This document shows, one piece after another, positions 7,377 through 15,324 of a stretch of 25,962 bases of DNA. The notes under the pieces were generated by a model, which was given only the letters and a program-made list of their open reading frames with translations, searched no databases and had not been told where the DNA came from. This DNA comes from CAYVZU01 sp964455935 (GTDB taxonomy: Bacteria; Fibrobacterota; CAYVZU01), in the NCBI GenBank assembly GCA_964455935.1, contig CAYVZU010000051.1, positions 1-25,962 of the forward strand, in the 5' to 3' direction. Made by a program: the position numbers and the translations under genes. How positions within the stretch are numbered: the first letter of the stretch is position 1; each line of letters begins with the position of its first letter.

Positions 7377-8222
7377 TCAGCCCGGATTGGAGAACCGTGC
7401 GGAGCGGATCCGGGCGATTAGGTCCGGGTCCGGCCGGACCGGACACGAAAAGGGCGCCGGTTCTTCCTGCCGGGGCACGGGAGCCGGTGACTGACCGATC
7501 TTCTTGTTATACGCAATCACCATCAACCGTTCCAGATTCACCGTATCTTCGATGTTGTAAGCCAGAAGCGTGTCGAGCGCGCGGGAATTCCCGGTCCGTT
7601 GGTATTCCTGCCAGAGAAGAACCGCCCAAAAGCCGTCGACTCCTTCCAGGTCGTGACGACCGATGCCCAGTTGCTGTTCGCATCCCTTCAGTCCCCCCCG
7701 GTATCCCAGCCCGTGGAGCACATAGCGCAGATCGATATGCGCCTGATGGAACCGGATTTGGAATTGCCGTTCCAGAAAGGGAATATCGAAGCATTTGCCG
7801 TTGTAGCTGGCCAGAATTGGAAATTCAAGCACGTCATCGAGAAATGACTCGAGGTTTTGTCCATGGATATATGTCCGCAGACGGCCGCCGCCGAACAGCG
7901 ACAGCGTCGTGACATGGTCCGTTTCGGACCCCAACCCCGTCGTCTCGATATCCAGATACCCGATTCGGTTGCGGAATTCGCCAAAAAGCCGCCACTGCTC
8001 GGACGCGGGGAGCCGCCCGGCAAAGAACGCGGCGTCTCCGGCGGCCAGGCTTTCCCGCGATTGCTCCAGAAAAGGACGCATGCGGCGCAATTCACACGAG
8101 GGCAGGACCCGCTCCGCTTCGGGCGAGAACAGATAAGACCAGCCGTGAAATCCCTGGTCCCAGAGCTGTCGCTCTTTTTTAGGACCGATTCCCGGCACGT
8201 GGAGAAAAGAATGCTGTAGCAC
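7377..8222 (-). CDS. YprB-like RNase H-fold 3'-5' exonuclease-type protein
   Basis: A 281-residue protein. Residues 1-75 contain a helix-hairpin-helix-like start (FLHVPGIGPKKERQLWDQG). Residues about 85-245 form a DEDD/RNase H-like nuclease domain with the expected acidic residues in YLDIETTGL, SYNGKCFDIPFLERQF and YNIEDTVNLERLM, plus the family block DLRYVLHGLG..GGLKGCEQQLGI. Members of the YprB family are found across bacteria and are inferred to process nucleic acid; the substrate is not established. It starts with GTG only three bases after the stop of the unknown gene upstream, so translation is coupled. It is convergent with the propeller gene (22-bp gap, no clear terminator). Confidence 0.82.
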   Translation of the reverse strand: MLQHSFLHVPGIGPKKERQLWDQGFHGWSYLFSPEAERVLPSCELRRMRPFLEQSRESLAAGDAAFFAGRLPASEQWRLFGEFRNRIGYLDIETTGLGSETDHVTTLSLFGGGRLRTYIHGQNLESFLDDVLEFPILASYNGKCFDIPFLERQFQIRFHQAHIDLRYVLHGLGYRGGLKGCEQQLGIGRHDLEGVDGFWAVLLWQEYQRTGNSRALDTLLAYNIEDTVNLERLMVIAYNKKIGQSPAPVPRQEEPAPFSCPVRPDPDLIARIRSARFSNPG

Positions 8223-8225
8223 GGC

Positions 8226-8807
8226 CTATGCGGAAGGCGGCGCGGCCAGATCGCGCGTTTCGACGATGGCAAAGACGCTGTTGGCGATTTGAAAGCGCTT
8301 GTGAATCAGTTTCGTGAGCTCGACGATCTCCTCGTGATCGGCCTGCTGGTCCGCCTCGAGGTGGGTGAGAATATTGGAAAGAAATCCCCTGCGGTCGCCC
8401 ACATAGTCGTTTCGGTTTTCGATCAGGGCCCGGTACCGGCGGACGTGGTCATTGGTCTCGAATCGGTTGCGCAGATAGATGCTTGAACTGAGCAGTTCCT
8501 CAAGAAGACAGACGAAGACGATTTCCTCCTCCATCACACCCGATTCGCGATCCTGGCGAAAGGTCCGGATCTTGCGCCGTTTGTGGCCCCGAATGGTGTG
8601 GCGTGCATACTCACTTGTGAGATCGAGGACTTGGATATATTGAAGCAGAATCTCCTGCGCACTATCGAGAGCATCAGGCGCGGTCGACATAACCGTAGCC
8701 TGCAATTGCCGAAACAACCGGCCCGCCTTTTCGTAATAGAAATTCCGCATGCGGCGGAAGAACTGGAGGTTTTGCGCTAAAATATCGGACGAACCAGCCA
8801 CAGCCAT
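8226..8807 (-). CDS. Hypothetical protein, mostly alpha-helical
   Basis: A 193-residue protein that I do not recognise. It is charged and helix-rich with no membrane segment, signal peptide or known catalytic motif. Notable stretches are NLQFFRRMRNFYYEKAGRLFRQLQ near residue 13, EEEIVFVCLLEELLSSSIYLRNRFE near 92 and NRNDYVGDRRGFLSNILTHLEADQQADHEEIVELTKLIHKRFQIANSVFAIVE toward the end. It lies between rel and the YprB-like gene on the same strand with short gaps (49 bp and 3 bp), suggesting one transcript. The ATG at 8807 lacks a clear ribosome-binding site. Coding status is supported by tight packing with its neighbours and ordinary composition. Confidence 0.65.
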   Translation of the reverse strand: MAVAGSSDILAQNLQFFRRMRNFYYEKAGRLFRQLQATVMSTAPDALDSAQEILLQYIQVLDLTSEYARHTIRGHKRRKIRTFRQDRESGVMEEEIVFVCLLEELLSSSIYLRNRFETNDHVRRYRALIENRNDYVGDRRGFLSNILTHLEADQQADHEEIVELTKLIHKRFQIANSVFAIVETRDLAAPPSA

Positions 8808-8856
8808 GGAATGAATGTCCTATTTTCCAGTGCCCAAATTCAACATCGGATTGCCG

Positions 8857-11061
8857 CTAGGGCGCATTCGTTTCGCCATCCTGGTACTGGTCGTCCCCTT
8901 CGACCCGGCCGCGGACAACCTTCTGCACGCCTTTGATTTTCTGCAATGCCGACAGGATCCGTTTGAGCTGCCGCAGGTGCACCACTTCGATGATGAACGC
9001 ATCATGAACCACATCCTCGTGCGTGGTGATGTGCGCATTCAGAATGCTGGAATGATAGGTGGAAATGGCCGCGGTCAATTCGCTAAGCAGGTTGATTCTG
9101 TTTTTCGCGATGACCTCGATGCGAACCTTCAAATGCACCTTGTCGCGGGTATTCCAGTCAACCGCCACACAGCGCTCTTTCTCCGAGGCCATCAAGACGG
9201 CGTTGGGACAGCGGATGCTGTGGACCGCCAATCCTCGTCCCCGGGTTCGGAAGCCGACAATTTTTTCGCCCGGGACCGGCATGCAACAGCGGGCAAAACG
9301 GATCATGAGGTTTTCGTCGCCCTCAATGCGGATCGGCACCTCCGGCCGGATTTTCTCGACCAGCCGGCGCACGGATTGAAACCGCCCGCTTCCGGCCTGC
9401 TCGACCGGGAGCTTGTGAAGAATGTCGAACGAGGTCAGGTGCCCCTGTCCCACCATCTCCAACATCTGGTCCGTGGACTCGACGCCCACCGCTTTGGCGG
9501 CCTGGGCCAGCCAGTCCGGATAAGCCATGGAAATGCCAAGCCGCTGATACTCGCGCTTGATCAGCTCGGCTCCCAAATCGCGGCTTCGGACTTTGCCCTC
9601 CTGGCTCAGCCAGCGGCGCAACGCGCTTTTGGCGCGGCTGGTGCGTACGTAGCGAAGCCATTCCAGGTTGGGCTGCTGCGTTTCCGAGCGGATGATCTCG
9701 ACCGTGCAGCCGCTTTTGAGCGAGGCATTCATGGGCATGATCCGGCCGTTGATTTTGGAACTGATGCAGTGAATGCCCAGGTCGGTATGGATCGCGAACG
9801 CGAAATCCAGGGCGGTCGCGCCTTTGGGGAGCTGCACAATATCACCCTTGGGCGTGAAGACGAAAATCTCAGCTGGGAACAGGTCGATTTTGAGAAACTC
9901 GAGGAATTCGTTGGAGTCGCTAAGGTCCTTCTGCCATTCCTCAATTTGCGCAAGCCAGCGGACATGTTCTTCGGAGGGGCTGAAGCGCCCCCCTTCTTTG
10001 TAGATCCAGTGCGCCGCGATCCCGGCCTCGGCCACTTTGTGCATTTGCTGCGTTCGGATCTGCACCTCCAGGAGCTTTCCATCGGGCCCTACAACCGTGG
10101 TATGGATGGACTGGTACATATTGGACTTGGGCGAGGCGATGTAGTCTTTGAGGCGCGCGGGCAGGGGATTCCAGAGCGAATGAACAATGCCCAGCGCAAT
10201 ATAGCAATCGCGGACCGAATTCGTGATGATCCGCAGGGCGAAAATGTCGAAAATCTCATCGAACGGCAGGTGTTGGTGCGACATCTTGCGGTGAATGCTG
10301 TAGAGGTGTTTGGAGCGGCCGTATACATGCGCATGCACGCCCTCCTCCTGCAAACGCAGCCGCATGGGGTGAACAAGTTCACGAATGTAACGTTCGCGCA
10401 CTTCCTGGCTCTCGCGGACCTTGGCCGCCAGCTCGCGATACTCCTTGGGGTGCAGGTGCTTGAACGCGAGATCCTCGAGTTCGCTGCGGATGCCCGCCAT
10501 GCCCAGCCGGTGCGCCAGGGGAGCGTAGACTTCCATTGTTTCTTTGGCAATGGAGCGGATCCGGTCGGGAGGCAAAAAGCCGAGGGTGCGCAGATTGTGG
10601 AGCCGGTCCGCGAATTTGATGAGAATGACCCGGATATCCCGCGTCATCGACAGGAGCATTTTGCGGAAGGTCTCGGCCTGGCGCTCTTCGCGGTCGGTCT
10701 TCTGGATCTCGGTGATCTTCGTTACGCCGTCGACCAACTGGGCCACTTCTTCGCCAAATTCCTTTTGGATTTCCTCCAGCGGAGTCGCGCTGTCCTCGAC
10801 CACGTCATGAAGCAGGCCGGCGGCAACACCGGCCGTACCCAGGTGCTGCGCGGCTAGAATCTTGGCGACCTCCACGGGATGTTGAAGAAATGGCTCTCCG
10901 GATTTGCGTATTTGCTGGCCATGGGCCCGCACACAATAATCGTAGGCCTTCCCAAGAATGTCGCGGTCCAGAGAAGGCTGCGCATTGATCAGCGTATCAA
11001 GAACCGGCTCTTTCTCATACAGAGACTCGAGAGGTCCGGGGTTGACCGGGGTTTCAGCCAT
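8857..11061 (-). CDS. rel: Bifunctional (p)ppGpp synthetase/hydrolase (RelA/SpoT homologue)
   Basis: Makes and degrades the stringent-response alarmones (p)ppGpp in the cytosol. The 734-residue protein is full length. Residues about 40-190 are the HD hydrolase domain with an intact HDVVED motif (His85, Asp86, Glu89, Asp90) and ADRLHNLRTL, so hydrolase activity is expected. Residues about 240-360 are the synthetase domain (GRSKHLYSIHRKM, YQSIHTTVVGPDGKLLEVQIRT, AHWIYKEG). A TGS domain begins near 394 (FVFTPKGDIVQLPKGATALDFAF), a Cys-containing segment lies at 585-617 (RFARCCMPVPGEKIVG), and an ACT domain closes the protein at about 640-720. No obvious Shine-Dalgarno precedes the ATG. It is the first gene after a 120-bp spacer behind metG. 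Confidence 0.95.
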   Translation of the reverse strand: MAETPVNPGPLESLYEKEPVLDTLINAQPSLDRDILGKAYDYCVRAHGQQIRKSGEPFLQHPVEVAKILAAQHLGTAGVAAGLLHDVVEDSATPLEEIQKEFGEEVAQLVDGVTKITEIQKTDREERQAETFRKMLLSMTRDIRVILIKFADRLHNLRTLGFLPPDRIRSIAKETMEVYAPLAHRLGMAGIRSELEDLAFKHLHPKEYRELAAKVRESQEVRERYIRELVHPMRLRLQEEGVHAHVYGRSKHLYSIHRKMSHQHLPFDEIFDIFALRIITNSVRDCYIALGIVHSLWNPLPARLKDYIASPKSNMYQSIHTTVVGPDGKLLEVQIRTQQMHKVAEAGIAAHWIYKEGGRFSPSEEHVRWLAQIEEWQKDLSDSNEFLEFLKIDLFPAEIFVFTPKGDIVQLPKGATALDFAFAIHTDLGIHCISSKINGRIMPMNASLKSGCTVEIIRSETQQPNLEWLRYVRTSRAKSALRRWLSQEGKVRSRDLGAELIKREYQRLGISMAYPDWLAQAAKAVGVESTDQMLEMVGQGHLTSFDILHKLPVEQAGSGRFQSVRRLVEKIRPEVPIRIEGDENLMIRFARCCMPVPGEKIVGFRTRGRGLAVHSIRCPNAVLMASEKERCVAVDWNTRDKVHLKVRIEVIAKNRINLLSELTAAISTYHSSILNAHITTHEDVVHDAFIIEVVHLRQLKRILSALQKIKGVQKVVRGRVEGDDQYQDGETNAP

Positions 11062-11078
11062 AGAGGAAATATAGAAAA

Positions 11079-11106
11079 TTGACGTTAGACGTTTGACGTT
11101 GGACGT
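11079..11106. repeat. Heptameric tandem microrepeat (GACGTTN type)
   Basis: Four consecutive 7-bp units beginning at 11081 read GACGTTA, GACGTTT, GACGTTG and GACGTAG; another GACGTTG occurs at 11131-11137. It sits in the 11062-11181 spacer between the start of rel and the end of metG. It resembles in design the heptameric short tandem repeats known from filamentous cyanobacteria, but not in sequence. Confidence 0.75.
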
Positions 11107-11181
11107 AGGAAGGTTAAACGCGGAAGGTGAGACGTTGGATGTATTTCAAATCTGGCCGGGGCTCCCGACTGTCGGCTTCTC

Positions 11182-13164
11182 TCAAGCCACCTTCGACCCG
11201 GGTGAGGCCGGAGTCTCGGGTCGCACCAAAACAAGCTTGGTTCCGTCTTTGGCCGCCAGGATCATCCCGTTGGATTCAATGCCGCGGATCTTGGCTGGTT
11301 CCAGGTTGGCCACGATCACGACCTGCGCGTTGACCAGCGACTCCGGTTTATAGTGCTCGGCGATTCCGGCGACAAGGGTTCGCTGCTCGGAACCCAGGTC
11401 GATCCGCAATTCGAGCAACCGGTCGGCTTTGGGCACCGCCTTGGCCGAAAGGATTGTGGCCACGCGCAGATCCAGCGTGGCGAATTGCTCGTACGAGATC
11501 CGGGCCGGGCCGGATTTTGCCGGCTCGACCGGAGCCGCGGGCGGAACCAGTTGCGCGGCGGATTCGTCGGTCATGGGAACGATCAGCTTATCGACAGGCC
11601 CCAGGTTGCGCTCCTCCCATTCCACCATGGCATCGGACCATTGCAGGGGCTTTGAACCGAGTTGCTGTTCGAGTTTTTCGACCAATCCCGGAAGGATGGG
11701 TTTGAGCATGACACCGATCGCCTTCACGACATTGACGCACAGGGTGATATCGGCCTGCGCGCCGGATGGATCGGTTTTGATGCGGCTCCAGGGCGCGGCA
11801 TCCTGGAAAAACTTGTTTCCCGCATCGCCCAGCAGGTTGATTTTTTCCACGGCCCGGTTGTATTCAACATTGCGATACAGGGCCGCAACGTCCTCCACGG
11901 TCTTCCGGGTCAGGTTGAGCAATGGGTGATCGCGGTCCATGCGCGTAAGCCGGCCGCCGAATTGCCTTGCGCAGAAAGTGAAACTGCGGTTGTGGAAATT
12001 GCAGAGATTGTTCACCAGACCCGAGTTGACCTTGGCTTGGAGATCGACCGTGCTAAGGTCAAGATCCTCAACCCGATTTGTCAGCTTGCTTGCATAGTAA
12101 TAGCGCAGATAGCTGGGCCCGTGCTCTTTTCCGAATACATCCAGGAACCGGCGGGCGGTTACCGATGTTCCGCGGCTTTTCGACATCTTCTCGCCGTTGA
12201 CCGTAAGATGGCCGTGGACAAAAACGCGATTGGGAAGGTTGTAGCCTGAATTCTGGAGCATGGCCGGCCAGAACAGGGCATGGAACTGAACGATGTCCTT
12301 GCCGATGAAGTGGTAGACCTTGCCCTCCGGGCTCCGCCAGAATCGTCGATAATCCATCCCATGATCGCTGCAATACTTCTCCGTCGAGGAAATGTAGCCG
12401 ATGGGCGCATCGAGCCAAACATAGAAGAACTTGTTCTCCTCGCCCGGAATTGGGAACCCGAAATAGGGACCGTCGCGGCTGATGCACCAGTCCCGAAGGC
12501 CTTCGTTGATCCATGTCCGCACAAAATTGGCCACTTCATCCTGCAATGCGCCGGATTGATCGACCCACGTTTTAAGAAAGTCCGCGCACCGGCTTAACTG
12601 AAAGAAGATGTGCTCGGAGGGTTTCTCAACCGGTGTCGTCCCGCACAAGCTGCACCGCGGCTGAATCATATCGGTCGGCTCGTAGGTCATTCCGCAGACC
12701 GAACAGGAATCGCCATATTGGTCAACGGCCGCGCACTTGGGGCATGTCCCGCGCACGTATCGGTCCGGAAGAAAACGACGGTCTTTTTCGCAGTACATGC
12801 CCAGAACCGTTTTGCGGGCGATGAGTCCTTTTTCCCTTAGCCGGCTGTAGATGAATTCGGCCTGGCGCCGGTTCTCCGGGCTGTGGGTGGTGTAAAACAG
12901 ATCCAGCCCAATGCCGAAATCCCGCAGATCGGCCTCATGCTCATCGTGCACCTTCGCGATCAGCTGCTGGGGCGTGACACCCAGGTCGCGGGACTTCAGC
13001 TCGACAGGTGTGCCATGGGTATCGTCGGCGCAGACATAAAGCACCTCTTCCCCGTTCATGCGCAGGAATCGCGAGAAGATGTCGGTCTGAATCACTTCCA
13101 GCATGTAGCCCAGATGGATGGAGGCGTTGGCATAGGGCAGGGCCGAGGTGATGACGGTTGGCAT
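11182..13164 (-). CDS. metG: Methionyl-tRNA synthetase
   Basis: Charges tRNA-Met with methionine. The 660-residue class I synthetase has the HIGH-type motif (HLGY, His17-Tyr20). Two CxxC-pair zinc knuckles lie in the connective insert around residues 130-175 (GTCPKC..SCSVCG..PRCSLCG). KMSKS is near residue 327 and the anticodon-binding helical domain runs to about 520. The C-terminal OB-fold tRNA-binding/dimerisation domain (ISYEQFATLDLRVATILSA to the end) starts near 555. The ATG at 13164 is chosen because AAGGA precedes it and the protein then starts MPTVITSALPYANA as in the family; the frame extends eight codons further upstream. It follows ricT by 39 bp. Confidence 0.97.
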   Translation of the reverse strand: MPTVITSALPYANASIHLGYMLEVIQTDIFSRFLRMNGEEVLYVCADDTHGTPVELKSRDLGVTPQQLIAKVHDEHEADLRDFGIGLDLFYTTHSPENRRQAEFIYSRLREKGLIARKTVLGMYCEKDRRFLPDRYVRGTCPKCAAVDQYGDSCSVCGMTYEPTDMIQPRCSLCGTTPVEKPSEHIFFQLSRCADFLKTWVDQSGALQDEVANFVRTWINEGLRDWCISRDGPYFGFPIPGEENKFFYVWLDAPIGYISSTEKYCSDHGMDYRRFWRSPEGKVYHFIGKDIVQFHALFWPAMLQNSGYNLPNRVFVHGHLTVNGEKMSKSRGTSVTARRFLDVFGKEHGPSYLRYYYASKLTNRVEDLDLSTVDLQAKVNSGLVNNLCNFHNRSFTFCARQFGGRLTRMDRDHPLLNLTRKTVEDVAALYRNVEYNRAVEKINLLGDAGNKFFQDAAPWSRIKTDPSGAQADITLCVNVVKAIGVMLKPILPGLVEKLEQQLGSKPLQWSDAMVEWEERNLGPVDKLIVPMTDESAAQLVPPAAPVEPAKSGPARISYEQFATLDLRVATILSAKAVPKADRLLELRIDLGSEQRTLVAGIAEHYKPESLVNAQVVIVANLEPAKIRGIESNGMILAAKDGTKLVLVRPETPASPGSKVA

Positions 13165-13203
13165 CGTACGTCCTTGGTGGAAGACCAAAACTCCGAAATG
13201 GAG

Positions 13204-14076
13204 TTATCCTTTTGCCTCTTTCACCTGCGGCGGCACGGATTCAACATGCTCGGCATCGATCCGGACGCATTGCGCGCAAGGGAGGTGTTCTTCTTTGCCG
13301 GAGGGATATTTCACGTGGGCAATGCCTTTGAGCATGTTGGTCTGTACAACCACGCCTTCTTCTTTGGCACCTTTGACCCGGCATCCCGGCGACGGACAGA
13401 CTTTGGCCATTTCCTGGTAATAGTCCAGTTCGTAGCGGAGGCAGCAAAGGAGCCGGCCGCAGTTGCCCGAGATTTTGGCCGGATTCAGCGAGAGCTGCTG
13501 GTCGCGGGCCATGTGCGTCGTGACCTGCTCGAATTCCTTGATGAAATTCGAACAGCACTGTTTTCGCCCGCAGATGCCGCACCCGCCCAGGCGCCGGGTC
13601 TCATCGCGCACGCCGATCTGGCGCAGTTCGATCCGCGTACGGTAAAGGGAGGCCAGCTGCTTGACCAATTCCCGGAAGTCCACGCGCTGATCGGCCGTGA
13701 AGTAGAAGGTGATTTTGGAGTTGTCGAACTGAATCTCCACGTCCACCAGCTTCATGGGCAGATTATTCTCGACGATTTTTTGCTTGCACACCCCAAACGC
13801 CTCGCGTTCCTTGCGGCTCTTGCGCTCGACTTCGTCAACATCTTCCTGCGTAGCCGGCCGAAGAATGCGTTTGAGCGACTTTTCATCGAGCCCCTTTTTC
13901 CGCAGTTTAAGCAGGGCTAGCGCTCCCTTTTGCGAGACAAACCCAATGTCCTGGCCGCGCTCGGCCTCAACAATTACATAATCATCGCGTTCGATTTCGC
14001 AGGCGGGGGCGTTATGAAAAAGCTCTTTGCGGCCGCGCTTGAACTCGATCTCAAATAGATCCGACTCTTTTAGCAT
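13204..14076 (-). CDS. ricT: PSP1-domain protein RicT (YaaT family)
   Basis: A 290-residue member of the PSP1/RicT family. In Bacillus subtilis RicT is part of the Y-complex with two Fe-S clusters that promotes mRNA maturation by RNase Y. The family cysteines are present: CGICGRKQCC near residue 165-175, CGRLLCCLRYE near 205, and CPSPGCRVKG near 227. The PSP1 core around residues 55-140 contains EREAFGVCKQKIVENNLPMKLVDVEIQFD. A C-terminal extension has CAQC. Its 5' end overlaps the 3' end of holB by 26 bp, and metG follows; a holB-ricT pairing is also found in Firmicutes. The partners RicA and RicF are not in the window. Confidence 0.9.
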   Translation of the reverse strand: MLKESDLFEIEFKRGRKELFHNAPACEIERDDYVIVEAERGQDIGFVSQKGALALLKLRKKGLDEKSLKRILRPATQEDVDEVERKSRKEREAFGVCKQKIVENNLPMKLVDVEIQFDNSKITFYFTADQRVDFRELVKQLASLYRTRIELRQIGVRDETRRLGGCGICGRKQCCSNFIKEFEQVTTHMARDQQLSLNPAKISGNCGRLLCCLRYELDYYQEMAKVCPSPGCRVKGAKEEGVVVQTNMLKGIAHVKYPSGKEEHLPCAQCVRIDAEHVESVPPQVKEAKG

Positions 14077-15115
14077 GATCTCTCCGCTGTAAGCTCCGCA
14101 ATCGTGTCAGGAGTGCCAAGGAAGGCGTAATGTGGCGTTCCAGATCGGCCACCACTCCTTTGGCCGAGGCGACGTGCTGACGGGCACGGTCCGGGGTCAT
14201 CGATGAATTTAAAATACACGCCTCCCGGACTTTGATCAACACCAATTCCATTACACGCCGGATCAGCCCGCCGTCGCGGCCGGCGCCCAATTGCTCCGCC
14301 AACTCTACGGCCGCGGCCAACTCGGTCTTCTCCGCCGCGGCAATCCATGCGCACGCCAGCCCGTCAACAGGTTCCAGGTCGCCGTCAAGGGCCTCCAGGG
14401 CCCGCGCCAGACTGCCGTCAGCGGCTTGCGCCGCCATCCGGACTGTTTCGGCCGGAATGCCGGGCCGGCGGCGATCGAGAAAAGCGATGATTTCCTCCGG
14501 GCGGAGTTCTCCCAGCCGCAGGATCTGGCAACGGGAAATGATCGTGGGCAGGAGCATGGAAGGGCGTGACGTGGTCAGCAAAAACAGGACCCCCGGCCGG
14601 GGTTCTTCCAGGATTTTCAAGACGCTGTTGGCGGCCTCTTCGGCCATCCGGTCCACTTGGGCCAGAATCACAATCCTGCGCGAAACACCGTTTTGGCCGG
14701 CATCGAGATTCTCCTGCATCTGGCGCATGGTCCCAATCGCAATATGGGATTCCTTGTCAAAGGAAAACCGGGCAAAGGGATCCTCAACGAGGCCGGTGAT
14801 CTTTCCGCGCATCCATTCCCAGTATTCGTCCTCCTTGAGCTTCATGGCTTCGGCCGAGGGAAATGGATGATAGATCTGCAGGTCCGGATGCGCGTTCGAC
14901 AAGACGCGACGGCATCCGGGGCAGGAAAGACACGGCCGGTCGCCTTTGCCTTCGCAAAGCCGCAGCAGGGCCAGATCGAGCGCAAACGCAAACAGACCGG
15001 CGCCCTCCGGCCCTTCAACAAGATAGGCGTGGGGAATTTTGTCGCCTTCGAGAATCCCGGCGATCCGGGTTTTGGCAGCCTCGTTGCCCGGAGTGAAATG
15101 GAAGCGAACGGCCAT
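14051..15115 (-). CDS. holB: DNA polymerase III delta' subunit
   Basis: A clamp-loader subunit of the replicative polymerase, 354 residues from the ATG at 15115. The AAA+ fold is clear: GPEGAGLF at residues 35-42 replaces the canonical P-loop lysine with leucine, as expected for the non-ATPase delta' subunit. A zinc module has Cys54, Cys62, Cys65 and Cys68; VDRMAEEAANSVLKILEEPRPGVLFLLTT and the SRC motif (TIISRCQILRL) follow. The frame is open 26 codons further upstream, but that part derives from the repeat-rich spacer and has no family resemblance. No good ribosome-binding site is visible. First gene of the holB-ricT-metG group. Confidence 0.88.
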   Translation of the reverse strand: MAVRFHFTPGNEAAKTRIAGILEGDKIPHAYLVEGPEGAGLFAFALDLALLRLCEGKGDRPCLSCPGCRRVLSNAHPDLQIYHPFPSAEAMKLKEDEYWEWMRGKITGLVEDPFARFSFDKESHIAIGTMRQMQENLDAGQNGVSRRIVILAQVDRMAEEAANSVLKILEEPRPGVLFLLTTSRPSMLLPTIISRCQILRLGELRPEEIIAFLDRRRPGIPAETVRMAAQAADGSLARALEALDGDLEPVDGLACAWIAAAEKTELAAAVELAEQLGAGRDGGLIRRVMELVLIKVREACILNSSMTPDRARQHVASAKGVVADLERHITPSLALLTRLRSLQRRDHAKRVGSI

Positions 15116-15154
15116 TGTGAAGACAAAATAATAAACGGCTGGTCGGCGGATTAT

Positions 15155-15281
15155 GAGTCGGGAGTCGGGCATTGCTCCTGACTGGTGACACACGTCTCAC
15201 AACGTACCATCCTCACTCCTCTGTTGTTCAAATTGGCTCCTTGTCCGACTTCTGACTCACAACCGCCTACACCCGACTCCC
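15155..15281. repeat. Inverted heptameric microrepeats in the holB/kinase spacer
   Basis: GAGTCGG occurs twice in tandem at 15155-15168. GGGAGTCGGG (15160-15169) has a perfect inverted copy CCCGACTCCC at 15272-15281. Between 15245 and 15281 related units (CCGACTT, CTGACTC, CCGACTC) are spaced at multiples of 7 bp. The spacer 15116-15324 lies between the divergent holB and histidine-kinase genes; I see no other gene in it. Confidence 0.65.
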
Positions 15282-15324
15282 TTCTTCCCGGCCAATATTA
15301 TAGTTTTATCGAAGAGGAGGACCC

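Noticed and set aside
8815..10857. 680-codon open frame on the plus strand
   Set aside because: It is antisense to rel, whose domains and catalytic motifs are complete on the minus strand; the protein has no recognisable domains and its openness follows from GC-rich codon use.
15116..15193. Upstream extension of holB
   Set aside because: The added residues come from the microrepeat spacer and do not match the delta' family, which starts near the FHFTPGN segment.
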